A stretch of DNA of 64,000 nt. Origin: Eutypa lata. Its lineage: Eukaryota > Ascomycota > Sordariomycetes > Xylariales > Diatrypaceae. The position numbers and the translations under genes were made by a program. The notes under the pieces were generated by a model, which saw only the letters and a list, made by a program, of their open reading frames with translations, was not told the DNA's origin and did not search any database. Below, one piece after another: positions 1 through 12,750 of this stretch (positions are counted from its first letter, which is position 1; each line of letters starts with the position of its first letter). Where the stretch lies: positions 434,001 through 498,000 of the forward strand of contig JAKULF010000014.1 in NCBI GenBank assembly GCA_022661535.1. The letters are read 5' to 3'.

Positions 1-2647
1 CTTAAGTACATAGTAGCTGCGTAGATTACCATACACATAACATGTACCCAGGTACGCTTTCATATTGCCGTGTGGGGTAAACCGTTATTTCGTTTTTAAT
101 ATTAATTGTCGTTTCCTTGTATAATACATCGTCGCTTCCAATAAAGATACAACATTCTGGGGATCAAGGAAAGCAATCCAAGTTTAATGATAACCATTAG
201 AGTATCACAACTACCTGGCCCAATGGAGTGGTCTTTAGTATGGAGGGAAGACTGTCTTCATAAAGGACTTTAATGTTATATAAGGTGTAAGTATAGTTTA
301 TTTTTGTCTTGACAAGTTTGATACAGGAATGTTAAAAAGTGGTTAATATTCTAGAGGCAATTTCACCAAGTGAAAGATCAAATAGTTAGGAAGACAATAA
401 TAAGAACGATAATTATACTGGTCCATATTTTATACAGAATATATAACACGAAACTCAGACATATATGATGTAACTTCAGAAAGAAGAAAGAAAGAAGTAA
501 AGTGATGCACGTCTGGTAAAGGGGGATGCACAATAAAGTAGCTGTCCTATAGACATCGCCTTGTTTTCCATCTCAGTACCAATGCACAAAAGGTCTCCAA
601 AAGGAATCAATATATCTCCCATTGTTAAGGGGCGAAAGAGAAAGGGGAAAGGGCATCATCCATGATTTCCTTCAAAGACGACAGCATATCGCATCAATCA
701 ACAGTTTGAGGCTCAAAAGATAAGATTGCTTCAAAGTGAATTCACTAATCCAGCAGTAGCTTTAACATGGGTAACTATTTCACAAATCTTGTTAATAATA
801 CTCCTTGGTGTTTTATTAAGATTTGGCTTGTCTGCTTGTATATCAGCAAATAAACAAGCCAGCAAGTTTTATTTTATCCACAAAGACAGCGGCCGCTAGG
901 AATCTCTTTAACTGTTCTACTTCTTCATGAACTTGACTCATCTAGGCTCTCATTTATAAATCTAGATCAAATCTATCAAAACATATTGGACTTCATTTAC
1001 CAAGCTATGTATTTAATACATAAAGTGCAAATTAAATCATCTTAAGGATATATAGATACGAATATATGTAATGGACTTAGAGCTAACAACTTTCATTAAG
1101 TCTCTCAAAAGACATGTAATCAACGTAAACTTAAGTGAAGCATATTTTTGCAGGAAAGAGAATAATGGTGGATTACTTATAAGTTGGGTATGACATATAA
1201 GCCACATTGAAGTGTAATATTATAGAAGAAACCTGAAGGACTACATTCCTTTCATGTGTAAGGGGCTGATAACCTTAAATATTTTTCGTTTATTTTACTT
1301 TGGAACTTTATATTTGGTATGCTTACCAAATACTTTGTGATTGGTACTATATTATAATCAATATTAAGCAATGGATATCTTTATGATTATGTTTACTTAA
1401 ACGAAATTATTAAGATCCCTTAACTAGAATCAACCACCTGGGGTATATAAGTAAAGGTTCAAGTCTTTTCTTTATAAACTATATCTTGGCCGTAAGGAGA
1501 ATTATCTCCTAAGGTTTATTTCTAAAATGTTTGCTTAAAAAAGAAAATATCGTATATTTCTTTGGAATGGATATCTTAAATGGGCTCCAATCAGATTTTA
1601 ATGCTGTTGATTCTCTTTAATGTCGGTACACCTATGGTGTGACGGCTAGCATTTTATTTACGCCTTAAAAGATACCTTGATAGCCATTGTTTTCCTTCTA
1701 CACAGTTATGAAGATAAGATCTGCGTTGAAAATATCCACAACATCTGAAAGGGGGGAGGGGGGTGCAAACAAAAGCACTAATGGCTATGGCGACCCCTAC
1801 TTTATTGCCTATTATCAACCAAGGAGAATTTTGTAGTCAGCATATACTTCCAGCAGCTGAGGATATATCTATAAGGAATACCACTCGCGGTAAATATCTA
1901 TTACAAGTTAACCAGCTTATCTTAAGTCATAATAGAACGGACTTCCCCTAGTCCAATGTAGTGGGGTTCATACCCCTATTATTCCTGTATTCGACCTCTC
2001 TTCATCTAATACCCACTATTTGAATGATTTAAACGTTTCGTCGGCCTGTTAATACGAAGATAACTTTACTGCATTAATACCGGATCCGAAAGCTTCAATG
2101 AGCAAAAGAAGGACTAGATAGCGTTGTCGCAAGGCACTTGCAATCTTCTACCCTTTTAAAGGAATGCTCAGACATATCATGGGGCTTCTTCAACAACATT
2201 ATGAAAACCGATATGGTACGCCGAGATTCGAACCCCTATTAGACTGCAGTACTAACAGCTTTGCAGTCAAGGTCCTTGTTGGAATCTCAAACCCCACATT
2301 AATTGAAAATAGGGGTACATATTTCAGCACATCCTACCTAGTCTCTAGTCAACCCCCAAGTTAGATTCTCTGATTCGTAAAGCATTATCCCTCGTAAAGT
2401 AAGGAGATTAGTAAGTTAGTAGACTAAGGTAAAGCCCGGATGGCTTTTAATATTTTGTTCGTTCCGCCTTACTTTCGAATCTTGAAACTCAAGCTCTATC
2501 AGAGCCAAACAAACAAGAAATATGCAACCTTGTCTCTCGCAGACTGTAAAGTAGTTTCCGCCCCCCCAACTAGTTATCATAGCTCAGGTATGCCTCGTCG
2601 ACGGCATCGCAGATCTTCTTTGTGTGAATGTCAACTTCTTCCTATGT
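1..2647. other. AT-rich gene-poor block
   Basis: No open frame here looks like a gene; the longest are under 100 codons and lack codon bias. The first 2.1 kb is visibly richer in A and T than the rest of the window, with many TATA and TTTA runs. A short G-rich stretch lies near 1750. A T-arm-like string on the minus strand near 2220-2240 does not fold into a full tRNA. The block adjoins a decayed NLR-like gene, so it may be a degenerated repeat compartment, but I could not identify any element. Confidence 0.5.
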
Positions 2648-5600
2648 CTATGGAGTACCTCGGTACCTCGGACAGCTTCCTCCTATCCCGCCTAGATTGG
2701 GTATCATATTTTCCAAAAACTGTAAAAAGCTCTCGGTGACGATAACAGGCGAATTACGCCCCAACAATATCTCTAGACAGTCTATCACCTGCCTGTAAGG
2801 GCTTAGTATTGTATTCTGTGCCGCTTGATAAGGAAGCTGGGTATTTAGGCTATGAGTCAACAATAATCGAACCACATTATGCGTTTTGCCTTGTCTTTGG
2901 TCGCTTATGTCGAACTACGTCTTCAGACCCAGCCCGCAGGTCAGCTTGAGTGCATAATTTCAGCTGCACACAGCTCTCGCCCAGCCGCCGCATAGAGACT
3001 AGGATCGCCATGGTGCCTTGCGTTGATATCTGCACCGGCAATTATGAGATCTTTCACAACGCCTTCTGGGCAGCTATTTGAATAGGGTAGGCCTTCTGCC
3101 CTTCCAGGATGTTTGGTCTGGCCCCAGAATTAAGTAGTGTTCTGACTATGCTCATCTGTCCGTCCTTGTCTAGAATCTTGGGAAATACCGGTTTAAAATC
3201 TGGCCTCGTTTCGAAGTCTGATCCTCCAAACCCTCGAAGAGCAGATTGTAGTGGTGAGATATTGCGGGACTGGCTGGGTATGTAGGATGGACGACGATGG
3301 AAATTAATATCTAGCAAGTCGGATAATATGCTGCTTTCCGATTGAAGACTACGGCTTATAAGTACGTCGCGAGAGATGCCATTGACTTTCGCTGCTAATT
3401 CATGGATGAGGTATCGAACAACTTCCTCGCGTCCCATTAGGCAAGATCAGACAAGTGCACGCCTGAGTGTGGTATCGTCGAAAGGATGGTTTCCCCCCTT
3501 GTGTGAACCAAGTAACTTGACAATATTCGGATTTCCAGTTGCAGCAGCTCCGACAAGAGTATCTTGAGATACTATAAACCTTCCCTCGAGAGCTGGTGAG
3601 TATAGTATCTTTTGAACAAACTCCAGGTGGCCCTTCATCGCACTTGTCTGGAGCCCCTGGCTTAGTTGGTCGGGATTAAGTGCATGATGATGTGCCGATT
3701 CAATTATTGTTGTCACGATATCCACTTTACCAAAGTAAAACCACCTGCAAAGTCTTCAACTAAACTAGCATGAACTTCGAGCAAGGAGTACCGACCTATA
3801 TCAGGTCTCTGATTTCCACCCTCGAGCAACGCATGTGTCTTATGATTCTCTGAGTGCCTAGCAGGCTCAAAAATGGTATCGAATCCAGCAACAGGTCCAA
3901 ATTTTGAAACTGGAGGAGTAGTTGGATATCCTTCTCGACTATACTTCCCTCGACTCGGATGGTTGTCATGCCCCGGGGATGGACTCCGTAGAAGCGCCTT
4001 GTACCTTGATGGTGGTGCCATATAGCGACCAACGCCACTAATCGGGAATTAGGGTGCATAACCTCGGTTTAGCATAAGGAAGACTATATCAGGATGGCCT
4101 GCTTCGGTAGCTGCATGAAACATATCCTTGGAATAGCCCGGCGCATGAACATCTGCACCGGCATCGAGGAGAAGCACCACTGCTGGTAGATGACCATTAT
4201 ATGCAGCCGCTTGTAAGGCATTACCATAGAACCCAGTATGATGGTTGACATCGGCTCCTTCCTGAATGAGAACTCCCAAGATACTCGTATAGCCTTTCGA
4301 TGATGCAATATGAAGCGCGTCACCCATCGAACCACATGCGTTGATATTTGCCCCGCGTCCCAGCAGTATTTGAACAATAGGCAGGCGATTTAGCAAGCAT
4401 GCTGTCCTCAATGGGGAGCCAAAAACACCTTCCGCCTCTATGTTCATGCCGATGTCTAGCAGGAACTCAACCAGACCCCCATGACCATGTAATGCTGCGA
4501 TGGTCACCGAATCCTCTGGCAAAAGCCTCATTGGATCACTATTCTGATTAATGAGCCAACGTAGAACATCAATGTGGCCACTTTCAATAGCTTTCGCTGT
4601 TTTAGTCTCGGCTTTCCCGGCTCCATTGACTCGTGAAGCCGGCACAAATTGTTGAATCAACTGAATGACTCGGGAGAAGCCGGCTTGAGCGGCACCTAGC
4701 ATGGCCTGATCGCAGTAAATCGTAGATTGGGCAACACTGTCGTCTTGAAGAAGACGAATAACCGCATCTTCACGATCACCGCGAAACGCTGCCTCTAACT
4801 AGTGCATTTTGAAAAGTACGTCCGCACGTCAGAGATGCACCATGTCTCAACAGCACATCTACGATTTCGATGTGTCTTGCAAAGCATGCGGCATGTATGT
4901 AAATGGTTACCATAATGCCCGCACGCGACATTGATCTCGGCGCCATGGCGGAGTAAAGTCGAAACAATATTCAGGTGTCCTGGAGCGGCCGCTAGATATA
5001 GAGGATTGTGGCCTAGTTGGTTGATTTGGGACAAATCTAGCCTGCTGGGCTTCCGTAAAACAAGCTCTAAAAGGTCATCCAACCCAAACACACTAGCCAC
5101 GAAGAGCATTGCCGCTTCGGTGTTGGGAATGGCGTCAAGGGTCGGTTTCATGGCATGATCCCTGGGACGATCCGCAACCAGCCTTCGGGTGCTCTGGGGC
5201 CATAAATCAGACGAGAGACTAGTGTCTGGCAAGTCTTCGTTAAAAAGGAATAGCGACATCTGCTTTGATAGACCATGATGTCGGTGCATTTCTTGAGAAG
5301 TCTTGAAGTGAACAGACCAGTACATTGCAGCGTAGACGTAAAAGCTAGTACTCGGCCATGTCAAAGCAGAGTCTAGAGGCGGACCACGAGCGCATGCTTC
5401 TAAACAACTTGTGGCAAAAATTCTGTGGCCCGTGGCAGCTGAGAACAACTCGTGCCTTTCTTAGTACTCTTGCACTGACTGGTGTGCAAATCTAATCACG
5501 TCACACTTTGTATCCTACAGGACTAGGTTAGGACAGATATCAACTAGCTGCGTCAGCGGTAAATTCTGAGGGCCTGCCATTGCGAGTGCGGCAAGGAAGG

Positions 5601-6593
5601 ATGGCGGGTTCAGGGGTTCTACCGTGTAGAGAACTAAGGAGAATGCCTTAATTAAGACATCGCGGATGTGGTTCCCAGCTTGGAATATATAAGCCAGTGT
5701 GTCGTCGTAAAGCTTGCTGACTTTTGGCAGTTTGTTCTGCAATGCAGCTACAACATCGTCTTCGATCTTTTCTCGGCGAAGGCGGATCCATCTGAAGCCT
5801 CACCCAGAGAAACCTGGTTTGGATTAGTCAGAGGTCAGCGAAACGAAGATTTAAAAAGCCTGCATTTCCCCAGCACTGCCGAGGAGTGCTTGTTGCACCA
5901 TGCTTCGCAAGGTAGGTGACACGTTACCAAAGAGCCATCCTTTGACAATGGCTCCGTCAATTTGGTGGTTGACAAAGGTTTCAATGTCTTGGCGAACCTC
6001 GTCGCTTGTGATGCGAATTGTCTTATCAGCAGCAGTTAAGGCCGTGCTAATGTGAGCATTGTCCCTGCTCGTCACTAAAATCTTAACCACATTAGACGAT
6101 CTAGCAATGATGCGGTTCAGAGGCTCGATAAAGGTGTGACAATCATCTTCATGGGTATGGTCAATATCGTCTATTACGACAATCGTTAGAGGTTCCTGGT
6201 CGGCCAACTCGAGAATAAGTTCTACGGAGTCTTTGGTTCTCAATTCGGGTGGGTCGAATCCATCAATAGAGGCAGTCGCTAAACGGCGCTCGTAATCAGA
6301 CCAGAGAAAGTCTCGCACTTTCTTACTATCGATCCTATCAGTTGCTAGCTGCCGAAGAATGGTCCTCATCACCTCGTCCGTTTATGATGACCAGTAGAAG
6401 TAAGCAAAGGGTGCTGCGGACGGATGACCCGCAGCATTGTTAACAAGGAATCAACTACGACCGAGCAGCTGTGCGTCTTTCCAGAGCCGGCGATTCCGTG
6501 TAACAACATGAGAGAAGATGAGCTCGCTTCATGCCTCACCAAGACTTCGGAGAAGTGAAGTAGATTCACGTGCCACAGGATGGAACAATACAT
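2648..6593 (-). pseudogene. NACHT-ankyrin (NLR-like) gene, decayed
   Basis: Reading 5' to 3' on the minus strand, a P-loop (GIAGSGKT, about 6490) is followed by a NACHT core with a Walker B-like IVVIDDIDH and a sensor-like VTSRD (5851-6372). A helical linker (5515-5742) and then ankyrin-type repeats (NPLYLAAAPGHLNIVSTLL and similar, about 5050 to 2650) follow. The domain order is that of fungal STAND/NLR proteins, which act in non-self recognition and heterokaryon incompatibility. The frame is broken repeatedly: a shift and a TAA between P-loop and NACHT core near 6390-6420, and single-base shifts near 4886 and 4795. Several further frame changes occur at 4050-3440, some of which could be introns. 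No intact N-terminal effector domain is visible upstream of the P-loop. The pseudogene call is firm; the exact boundaries are not. Confidence 0.8.
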
Positions 6594-7315
6594 AATTTTT
6601 AATCGCCCACCCTGAGTCTATTAATTGTTCCAAGCTTTACGCACTACCTACTCAAGAACTTTTGAATATCGAGTGACGCTAGTGAGCATGGACAATATAT
6701 CTTGGCTGGGGTTGAAGTTCGACGTACATGGTATGTACCTAGGTAGTTATCAGAAGATTCAGCGAGGGAGAGGGAGTTGGTCCCACGATCCATGTGAGGC
6801 CTAAAAATGAGCCAATCATTGAATGCTACCGAAAGCCATATTATATGTGCGTGAAACCCTGTCGGAAAATCTGCAATAGCACTTTTATTTGCCTTGCCTC
6901 GCCTTGCCTTACTTTTTATACACCGTGACCACCAAGTGTCAATCGCACAGTCCGTACGTACGTAACATAATGCATGCGTATCCCTCCTCCTAAACACGTG
7001 ACATATATATAGAGATACGATAGCTTTACCGCCATGCTACACGCCACTGCCATCAAGTAGTCAGCCAGTCACTCCGTCCGTCCGTCCGTCCGTCCGTCCG
7101 TCCGTCAAAATGCAAGTTTACACGAAGCCTAACAAATCGTCCCAAGAATTAAAGCTCCCCTGCTCTTCATCTGACCAGCACCGAACCCGACCAACAAACG
7201 TCGTATATCAACGGGCATTCATCATGGGAGCGCTCGCCAATTAATCGCTTAAATCCACAATGCGCGGCGGATACGGCGAGGATCTGCTGCTGGCGCGACC
7301 GCGTCGGGGGCTCTT
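6594..7315. other. intergenic, with a tetranucleotide repeat
   Basis: Spacer between the NLR relic and the 3' end of the TRAP-alpha gene. It holds a (TCCG)n run and low-complexity TAGGTA-type sequence. I see no gene. Confidence 0.6.
7073..7106. repeat. (TCCG)8 microsatellite
   Basis: Eight uninterrupted or nearly uninterrupted TCCG units. It lies downstream of the TRAP-alpha stop codon. Confidence 0.9.
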
Positions 7316-8329
7316 CTATTCGCCCTTCTTCGACTTGGCGCTGGCGCCGCTCTTGACCCGCTTCGCGTTGGGGCGGTTGATGTGGTCGGTGGGGATCCAG
7401 CTCTCGTCGTAGCCCTTGTCGGCGCCGGTGGCGGTGGCCTCGCTGCCGGACAGCGATGCGGCAGCCTCCTTCTCGGCAGCGCGGTTGACCTTCACGGGGG
7501 CGCGGCCGCGCTTGGTCTGCGGGAAGAAGGCCTCGATGTACGTCGTGTACACGAAGTAGAGGGCGCCGGCGAAGAGGGCGGTCAGGAACAGGTACAGGAA
7601 GATGCTGTGGGGTTTCGCGCGTTCGTTAGCTACGTGGCATCATGATCATCACTGAAGTGGGAGAAAGAAGTTGGGGAGCTAGAGGAGTAACTCACATCTG
7701 GGGGTCGAAGAAGCTGGTAGGAGCTTCGACAATGTTGACAATGTCGTTGTAAACCTCGACTTGGTAGATGTTGTTAGCCGCAGTCATGATGACGCCGGTA
7801 AGCTGCAGGCGGACATCCTGGGGCAGCATGTCGAGCACGAAAGAGTACGGCACGGACTGCTTCTCTCCCGGGGGGATCGAGGCCTCGTAACGGACGGTTG
7901 TCAGGTTGCGGACGATGGCGGCGGACGGGTGGACGTCGGGGCCCAGGTCCTTAGTGGTGTAGAGCTGGCCTGCCAGGAAGGCAACGGTGATGGGCTCGTC
8001 CTCGTGGTTGGTCACCTCGACGACCGCCTTGGTAGGCCGGCCATTGACAAGCTTGACACCGAAGATGTCGGCTTCGGGGAAGGTGCCAATGACGTCGGCC
8101 TTCAGCTCGGGAACGGATGCGCCACCGGCATTCTCATCAAGCGGCTACAGAAGAACAATAACATGCTGTTAGTTTCTATTCATAGCTATGATTAAACCAG
8201 AAAGCACAGCTCTATCCAGAGCTATAGCTACCAAAGGAAGAACGTTGGACATACCGAATCGGCCTGCGCGAGAACGGCGACAGCTCGAAGGGCGAGGGCG
8301 GTTAGAACCGAGTACGAGAAGGCAACCAT
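7316..8329 (-). CDS. irc22: TRAP-alpha family ER membrane protein (Irc22-like)
   Basis: A 270-residue protein in three exons (8329-8255, 8144-7696, 7604-7316). Both introns have canonical donors (GTATGT, GTGAGT) and the phases agree throughout. Exon 1 alone encodes a 25-residue hydrophobic leader ending ALAQADS-like, a likely signal peptide. The middle is a luminal beta domain (about residues 26-170, including VKLVNGRPTKAVVEVTNHED). A single membrane span (IIFLYLFLTALFAGALYFVY, about 176-195) and a basic cytosolic tail ending KSKKGE follow. This is the layout of translocon-associated protein alpha, which sits beside the Sec61 channel; the fungal members are called Irc22. The exact role in fungi is poorly defined, so only family membership is claimed. 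Confidence 0.88.
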
Positions 8330-9236
8330 GTTGGGCGAATCAATCCAATCCAGTTAGTATACAGGAATGGAAGTAAGATGAACAAGAGTGAGAAGAAGGA
8401 CAGGAGGAGGAGAAGTGATGATATAGAATTGAAAAGTAGAAAAAGAGAAACTCAAGTCTCAATTCCACGATGACTAGAGCTGCATCGGGGAAAATGTGTG
8501 TGTGTGGTGTGCGAGCTTGCAATGTGGTCAATTGAGAGATGAAATGGGTCCTTTAGAAGAGCTTTAGCCAATTACGTGAGAGGCTGTAGGACCCTTGCAA
8601 CCCTTGCAAATGGGTTGCCAAGAGATCCCCAGTCTCACTCTAGGTGGGTCTACCACGCTTGCCTTCCAGCCTATCTACCCGGTAGCTCCCCTAGTTATGC
8701 ACATAGGCTGGCTACACAAATTAAGTACCTAGCAATGTAAGGATTAATTGCAATTCCGTCCTAAGACAAGTTCACGTTTGAAGGCGCAACTTCACTTACT
8801 CCCAAAAGATAGATCAAGGCAACTAACTAAGCGAACAATCAGTTCATGAGCAAGTCAAGCGCTATGTGCAAGTTGTTGACGTGGACCCAAAGAATAGAAG
8901 TGATCAATACAATCACCCCTTATCCAAACAGCCTAGATAGGTCCAACCAAATAAAGCAAAGTAACATTAAGCTTCACTATATCAAGTCACGTCTCTCACT
9001 TATTCATCTAATGTTAACTCAATTTTCCTTCTGAACGCAAACGGGGTATTATTTCCAACCGCCAATACAGTACAATCAATAACCAACGCAAGAATGGTTG
9101 ATGATAACTATATTTTTTAAGAGGATCCTCGCCCTCCCTTGCTACTCACCACTCACCACTTACTACTCGCCCGTCCATTCAACTCAATCTAGAAATTCCA
9201 CCACACATAGCGTACCCAGCATACCTACCTAGGTAC
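8330..9236. other. intergenic (promoter of TRAP-alpha gene, 3' flank of Med5)
   Basis: Both neighbours are on the minus strand. The part next to 8329 is purine/pyrimidine-biased (GAAGGAGGAGAAG-like on the plus strand), consistent with a fungal CT-rich promoter and leader. I see no gene. Confidence 0.5.
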
Positions 9237-12200
9237 CTACTGCAGCATGCCCTCCCAATCCAGCAAATCCGCCCCGCTCCCCAGGCCCCCAAAGATGTCA
9301 TCATCCAACCCACCGGCACTACCGGCGCCACCAGCCGAAGAATCCGCGCCTCCTCCCCCACCAACCCCCACGCCGCTCAGATCCAGGTGCATGCCACCCG
9401 TGACGCTCCCATCATCGCCGGCGCCAGCAGCGCCCATAGCGGCGGCCGCCTCCAGCGCGCTGTTCAGCTCCGCCTCCGCGGCCGCAGCGGCAGCCACGTC
9501 CGCATCGTCGCCGGCGCCGACGAGGCCGAGCGCCGCGGCCGTCGACGCGGGCGGCGGGGGCGGCGGCTCCAGGAGCTGCGCCTCGACGCGGCGGTACAGC
9601 CGGACCACGTTCTCGGCCGTGGTCGGGTCCTGCTTCTGGAGGGCCTTGAAGTCCTCGGCCTCGAAGCGGAGGGCGGCGTGGAGCGAGAGGTGGGTCTGGG
9701 GCGGGGGCGGTGGCATCTCATGTGCATGGGAATGCTGATGATGATGATGATGATGAAGCATCGATGACAGATCCGGGGGCAGCTGGTTCGTCGCGTCGGG
9801 GGCGCAGACGAGCGCCGTGGCGACGTCGTAGGCGACGCTGCCGCTGCCGGCGTCGGTCTGGAGCTTGAGCTCGTCGAGGATGACGTGGAGGAGGCGGCGG
9901 GCGCCGAGGAGGCGGAGCGCAGCGAGGACCTGACGGTGGGTGTAGGCCGTAGGCATGATATTGATTGCGGGATGCAGGCTCCACTGGACGAAGCCCTGGA
10001 CGGTGTGGCGGATGGCAGCGGCGAGCCCCGCGCCGCCGTTGGCCGTGCTGCCGCTGGTCCAGGCCTCGAGCTCGTTGTGGCCCGCGCCCGCCGTCCGCCG
10101 CGAGTACCGGATGTTGTCCTTGATGGCCCGCAGAAGCGGCTCGATCTCCTGGCTCTTGGGGTTCTGGCGCTGCGACAGCCGCAGCGCGTGCTCGAGCGGC
10201 TTCGCCACGATGTTCAGCACCGCCGCGAGCATCGATTGGGCCTCGTTCGAGCCCTGCTTGGTGAGCAGGATCAGCTGCAGCACCCTGATTACCGCCTTCT
10301 TCTCCTGGCTGAGATCAGTCCACAGCTGATTGGCCATGTAGGAAAGCGCTAGCACGAGAGAAGGAAGCAAGAATGTATCAACGAGATCTGCAGCTCAGGT
10401 CAGTCGAGATAACCGGAAGTTCGTTGTGTTGCAACTTACATTCAAGGCCAGTCCTAAGACTTTCTTCACTTAGATAGCCGGTACCTAGCGCTAGCACGAT
10501 GTTTTGAAACAAGGTCGCAACGAGCAAATAGAAATCTTGCGGGGGGCATGATGACATTAGCTCATCCCCAAGGCCGCCGACCCCTGTATCGAAGAGGCCG
10601 TGGATCCATCCATCTAGGTGGCCTCTCTCCTGGTCTGTCAACTCATCTAAGGCTCGGCCGAACTGGCCGTTATTAAGTAATTTGGCAACGAATGAGTCCG
10701 AAGACCGTATGCCAAGATCCAGTGGGGATAGGTTATATCTATAGACAAATGCCAATAGAAGTAGCATTACCGACCCGAACTCTTCGTAAACGGGTTGATA
10801 TTCGCCTTGGTCTTCTTCATACTTCCAGTTTTCTAGCAGTTCGCAAAGTGGATGCAAGATGGTTATTGGCTTCTCGAATAGGAGCATGACATCAAGAGAT
10901 AGAGGCTTCTTGGCCAGCTGGCTACATAGTAGCTTGAGAGTCATTGTCTCTTTGTTATTACAGAGACGAGCAATGACCTGTTTAGATTTATCAGAACCCG
11001 CTCTAATAGCCTTGCATACCCTAGAACTTACCTCTGTTAACGCTTGGCAAACAGCACCCACGTTGCCATCCATATTGTCTAACTCTCCGATTAAGCCTTG
11101 GATTCGTTCAGGATCGGCCATGCAATCCTCTACAAGTGCTTCTTTGACATATCTACCACCCGAAGGCAAGGTCTGATACGTAATTTCACCCAGCAAACCT
11201 TCAATGCTAGCTTCTGGGATTAATCCATGTAAGCAGCAGGCAAAGCAAAAGTCCTGTCGAACAGTGTCTGTGAAGGAATTGTTGTTGTTTGCGTTATCGA
11301 ACATCCCCGATAGTGTCGGGAACGCGTTAGTATCAACTTGGCTCAGAGCTTCTGTAATGCAAAATTGAGCTGTCAAGGGGGGAAACATCGAGTTCGCCAG
11401 TGTCGCAAGTAGTAATGGGAGTTTGTTAATTAGGTAAGAGCGCAGGAGGTGACCAGTCTTATGGCCTTCATTGCGAAAAACGGCGTTTGCCAGAACATCA
11501 AATGATGCTAATATCAAGTCTATTGTTGTAGATTGTATATCGCCCTACATGGATTAGCTAACTTGCATCGGAGTGGGAGTAAAGCCGTCATTTCCTACCT
11601 GATATCTGTTATGGAGATATGTAAAGAAAGCGTTGTCGTCTATAAGCGGTCGGCCGACTAGCTACGGAGTGTTAATAATATATCATATAGTTTCAGACTT
11701 GTTTACCTACAGCTGCATTTAAGTAGATATATAAGCCGGCACGAGTGTTGGAAATGGGGAGTTCAGTCACAACAAAGCCATCCAAACCGACTGTCGAATC
11801 GAGAATATCGTCCATCTCGGTATTGGCGGCGTCTTTCTTCTTGTCGATGGGGTCGAAGGCGGCCAGGGTTTCCGTACGGAAAAGTTCAAGCCGGCCGGCA
11901 ATCGAGGCACTCTGCAATATAGAAGGCACGAAAACAGCCAAACTTTCCGATAATGCTTTACGCGCCTCTTTTGAGGGGTCAGTCACAAAAGGAGTCCAGA
12001 TTATACTAAGCTTAGGTGCTTAGATGCTCAAGTAAAAATCATGCTGCACATACCTTTAGCAAACGGCCGGCTCAGCGCGGCTAAAACCGTCTGATTTTCG
12101 CAAACGCTCAGGAGAAGCATGACGAAAGCAGCCCTAGCAGCTTCCATCTCATCCCTGGATTGCGTGCTCTGCAGTTGGCCCATAACGTCCTGGGCAAACG

Positions 12201-12750
12201 CGGCCGAGGCGGAGCTGAACAGGGACATCCACCTCGCGATGATCTTGCAGACGTCGAGGGCGTCACTAGCACTCTTAATGCCAGTTCCCAGCCCTACCGC
12301 CTTAGTGAGTCTATAAAAGATGACCTCCTCAGAAGCGTAAGAGCTCCCCCATCTCAGCGTGATAGCCTTAGCCTGCGCATCTTCCAGAGGAGGGTGGCCG
12401 GCCCTCTGCGCCTGCGTGTGCGATGTCGAATATTTATACAGCGCCTTGAGGATAGATGGGGTGTCAATAAGCTTGCGCTGGGAAAGCACCTGGATGTAGC
12501 GAGGAATGCGAGGGTCGAGGCTCTCGTGGTTTGACGGCTGAGGCCTAAGGAAGACATCGGCGATGGCTATGGGAGGTAATGGATATTTCGAATTCAATAT
12601 GGATACGTAAGATTCGAAGATTTCTGGATCCAGGCGCGTGGAAATACATTGTGTTAGGAACCTATTCCATTGCTCTACGGATTGGCCGCGGTCTTGCGCT
12701 ATTGATCCTAATCCCCCTTCCATCTCAATATCGACGCTAATACCGTCCAT
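9237..12750 (-). CDS. med5: Mediator complex subunit 5
   Basis: A 1090-residue protein in five exons: 12750-12054, 11967-11707, 11657-11599, 11544-10440 and 10387-9237. Phases agree at all four junctions. Med5 (Nut1 in yeast) is a tail-module subunit of the nuclear Mediator complex that bridges activators and RNA polymerase II. Recognition rests on the N-terminal block (QWNRFLTQCISTRLDPEIF) and on the long helical body containing KALSESLAVFVPSI and LLFEKPITILHPLCELL. A Gly/Ala/Pro-rich tail with a short poly-His run ends in DWEGMLQ. The first intron's acceptor (CAAAAG at 11968-11973) was chosen because nearer AG sites give immediate stops; it is the least certain junction. The last exon is much more GC-rich than exons 1-4. 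Confidence 0.88.

Noticed and set aside
889..900. AGCGGCCGCTAG (NotI site) in AT-rich DNA, repeated near 4981
   Set aside because: Considered as vector carry-over, but the flanks show no vector sequence and the second copy lies inside the ankyrin relic; probably chance.
1870..1990. GGGGTTCATACCCC stem-loop with flanking GGAATA/TATTCC, resembling a tRNA 3' half
   Set aside because: The pairing ends are about 110 nt apart with no cloverleaf between them.
2215..2300. tRNA-like string on the minus strand (GGTTCGAATC T-loop)
   Set aside because: The T-stem does not pair properly and no matching D-arm, anticodon arm or acceptor stem could be drawn; at most a decayed tRNA or chance.
9247..9738. 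Plus-strand Ser/Pro/Ala-rich open frames over the 3' end of med5
   Set aside because: Antisense shadows of the Gly/Ala-rich med5 tail.
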